Source: Roseovarius sp.
GTDB lineage: Bacteria > Pseudomonadota > Alphaproteobacteria > Rhodobacterales > Rhodobacteraceae
Reading direction: 5' to 3'
Assembly: GCA_029212365.1 (NCBI GenBank)
Contig: JARGOC010000005.1
Location: 124,001-188,000 of the forward strand
Length of the DNA: 64,000 nt
In this document: positions 63,754 to 64,000 of the stretch, piece by piece
Layout of the letters: every line of letters begins with the position of its first letter
Position numbering within the stretch: position 1 is the stretch's first letter
Translations under genes and position numbers: made by a program
The notes under the pieces: model-generated
The model's database searches: none
What the model was told of the DNA's origin: nothing
The model's input: only the letters and a program-made list of their open reading frames with translations

Positions 63754-64000
63754 TTACTCGTCCGATTTGGGATTGTAGCCGCGCAGCCGGATAAACAGGC
63801 TTGCTTCATCGTTATTACGAAAAAACGGCACCGAGGCGGGCGGGGCGATGTCATGGGTCCGCGCTTCGACTTCGGCCAGCACCACTTCGGTGATGAACGG
63901 AAGATCAAAATCGCGCGCCTTTGGCAGAGGCACCCATTGCAGGTGGCTCAGCTCATCACTGGCCGCAGAGAAATCATCCAGATCCCCGACGATATGTTCG
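63754..64000 (-). CDS. NUDIX hydrolase, C-terminal part (partial at right edge)
   Basis: The frame enters from the right edge and ends in TAA at 63754-63756. The 81 visible residues include SDELSHLQWVPLPKARDFDLPFITEVVLAEVEAR, a wording I associate with the C-terminal half of Rhodobacteraceae NUDIX proteins; the NUDIX box itself is outside the window. Abuts the DMT transporter stop. Confidence 0.65.
   Translation of the reverse strand, partial: EHIVGDLDDFSAASDELSHLQWVPLPKARDFDLPFITEVVLAEVEARTHDIAPPASVPFFRNNDEASLFIRLRGYNPKSDE

Overview
The window is a stretch of chromosome from a marine-type alphaproteobacterium of the order Rhodobacterales (Roseobacter group). This rests on gene content: a DUF1127 gene (ccaF1-like) followed by four CcsR-type stem-loops, a SUV3-like helicase next to an S4-domain protein, fdxA and carD, a pyruvate carboxylase with a GTG start, and several Rhodobacteraceae-type hypothetical proteins. 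The backbone is about 60% G+C in the stretch I sampled; two inserts are visibly poorer in G+C.

Layout. 1-21.2 kb: pepF, a fumarylacetoacetate-hydrolase-family gene, a hydrolase/SCP2 pair, helicase-S4-fdxA-carD, the divergent cobS/cobT pair, a KefB/C-type antiporter, a large bitopic protein that looks like a PilM/GspL-GspC composite, metY, three related small lipoproteins, a putative glycosyltransferase and a Ser/Thr-rich protein. 21.4-25.8 kb: a small island at the 3' end of tRNA-Tyr, bounded by a 58/59-bp direct repeat of the 3' part of that tRNA. It carries one large metallophosphoesterase-STAND-like protein (1041 aa) and one small helix-turn-helix protein, with no integrase. This is the best candidate for an undescribed (probably defence-related) system. 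25.9-32.4 kb: rlmB and a histidine cluster (hisB-hisH-hisA-hisF-hisE) interrupted by genes on the opposite strand. 32.5-43.4 kb: a methyltransferase, tRNA-Gly, a missed 44-aa membrane peptide, pyc, an FMN-dependent lactate-dehydrogenase-like gene, a UvrD/PcrA helicase, a hexapeptide acetyltransferase and the ccaF1/CcsR locus. 43.7-54.3 kb: an Mrp/ApbC ATPase, metF with a divergent MetR-like regulator, an inositol monophosphatase, a rhomboid protease, and putA with a divergent PutR/Lrp regulator. 54.5-59.0 kb: a second, independent element integrated in tRNA-Leu(UAA). It has a P4-type integrase, an AlpA-like regulator, a run of very small genes, a winged-helix gene beside nested inverted repeats, and no structural or conjugation genes. 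59.2-64 kb: metG, a YceI protein, an aldo/keto reductase, a DMT transporter and the C-terminal part of a NUDIX hydrolase.

Functional links. Methionine/one-carbon genes (metY, metF, metR-like, metG) are scattered through the window. putA with its regulator forms a proline catabolism unit. The his genes form a broken operon with 4-bp stop/start overlaps. The ccaF1/CcsR locus is a stress sRNA module. Both tRNA islands show that this region is a repeated target for integration. All calls were made by reading the sequence and its translations; no database search was run.
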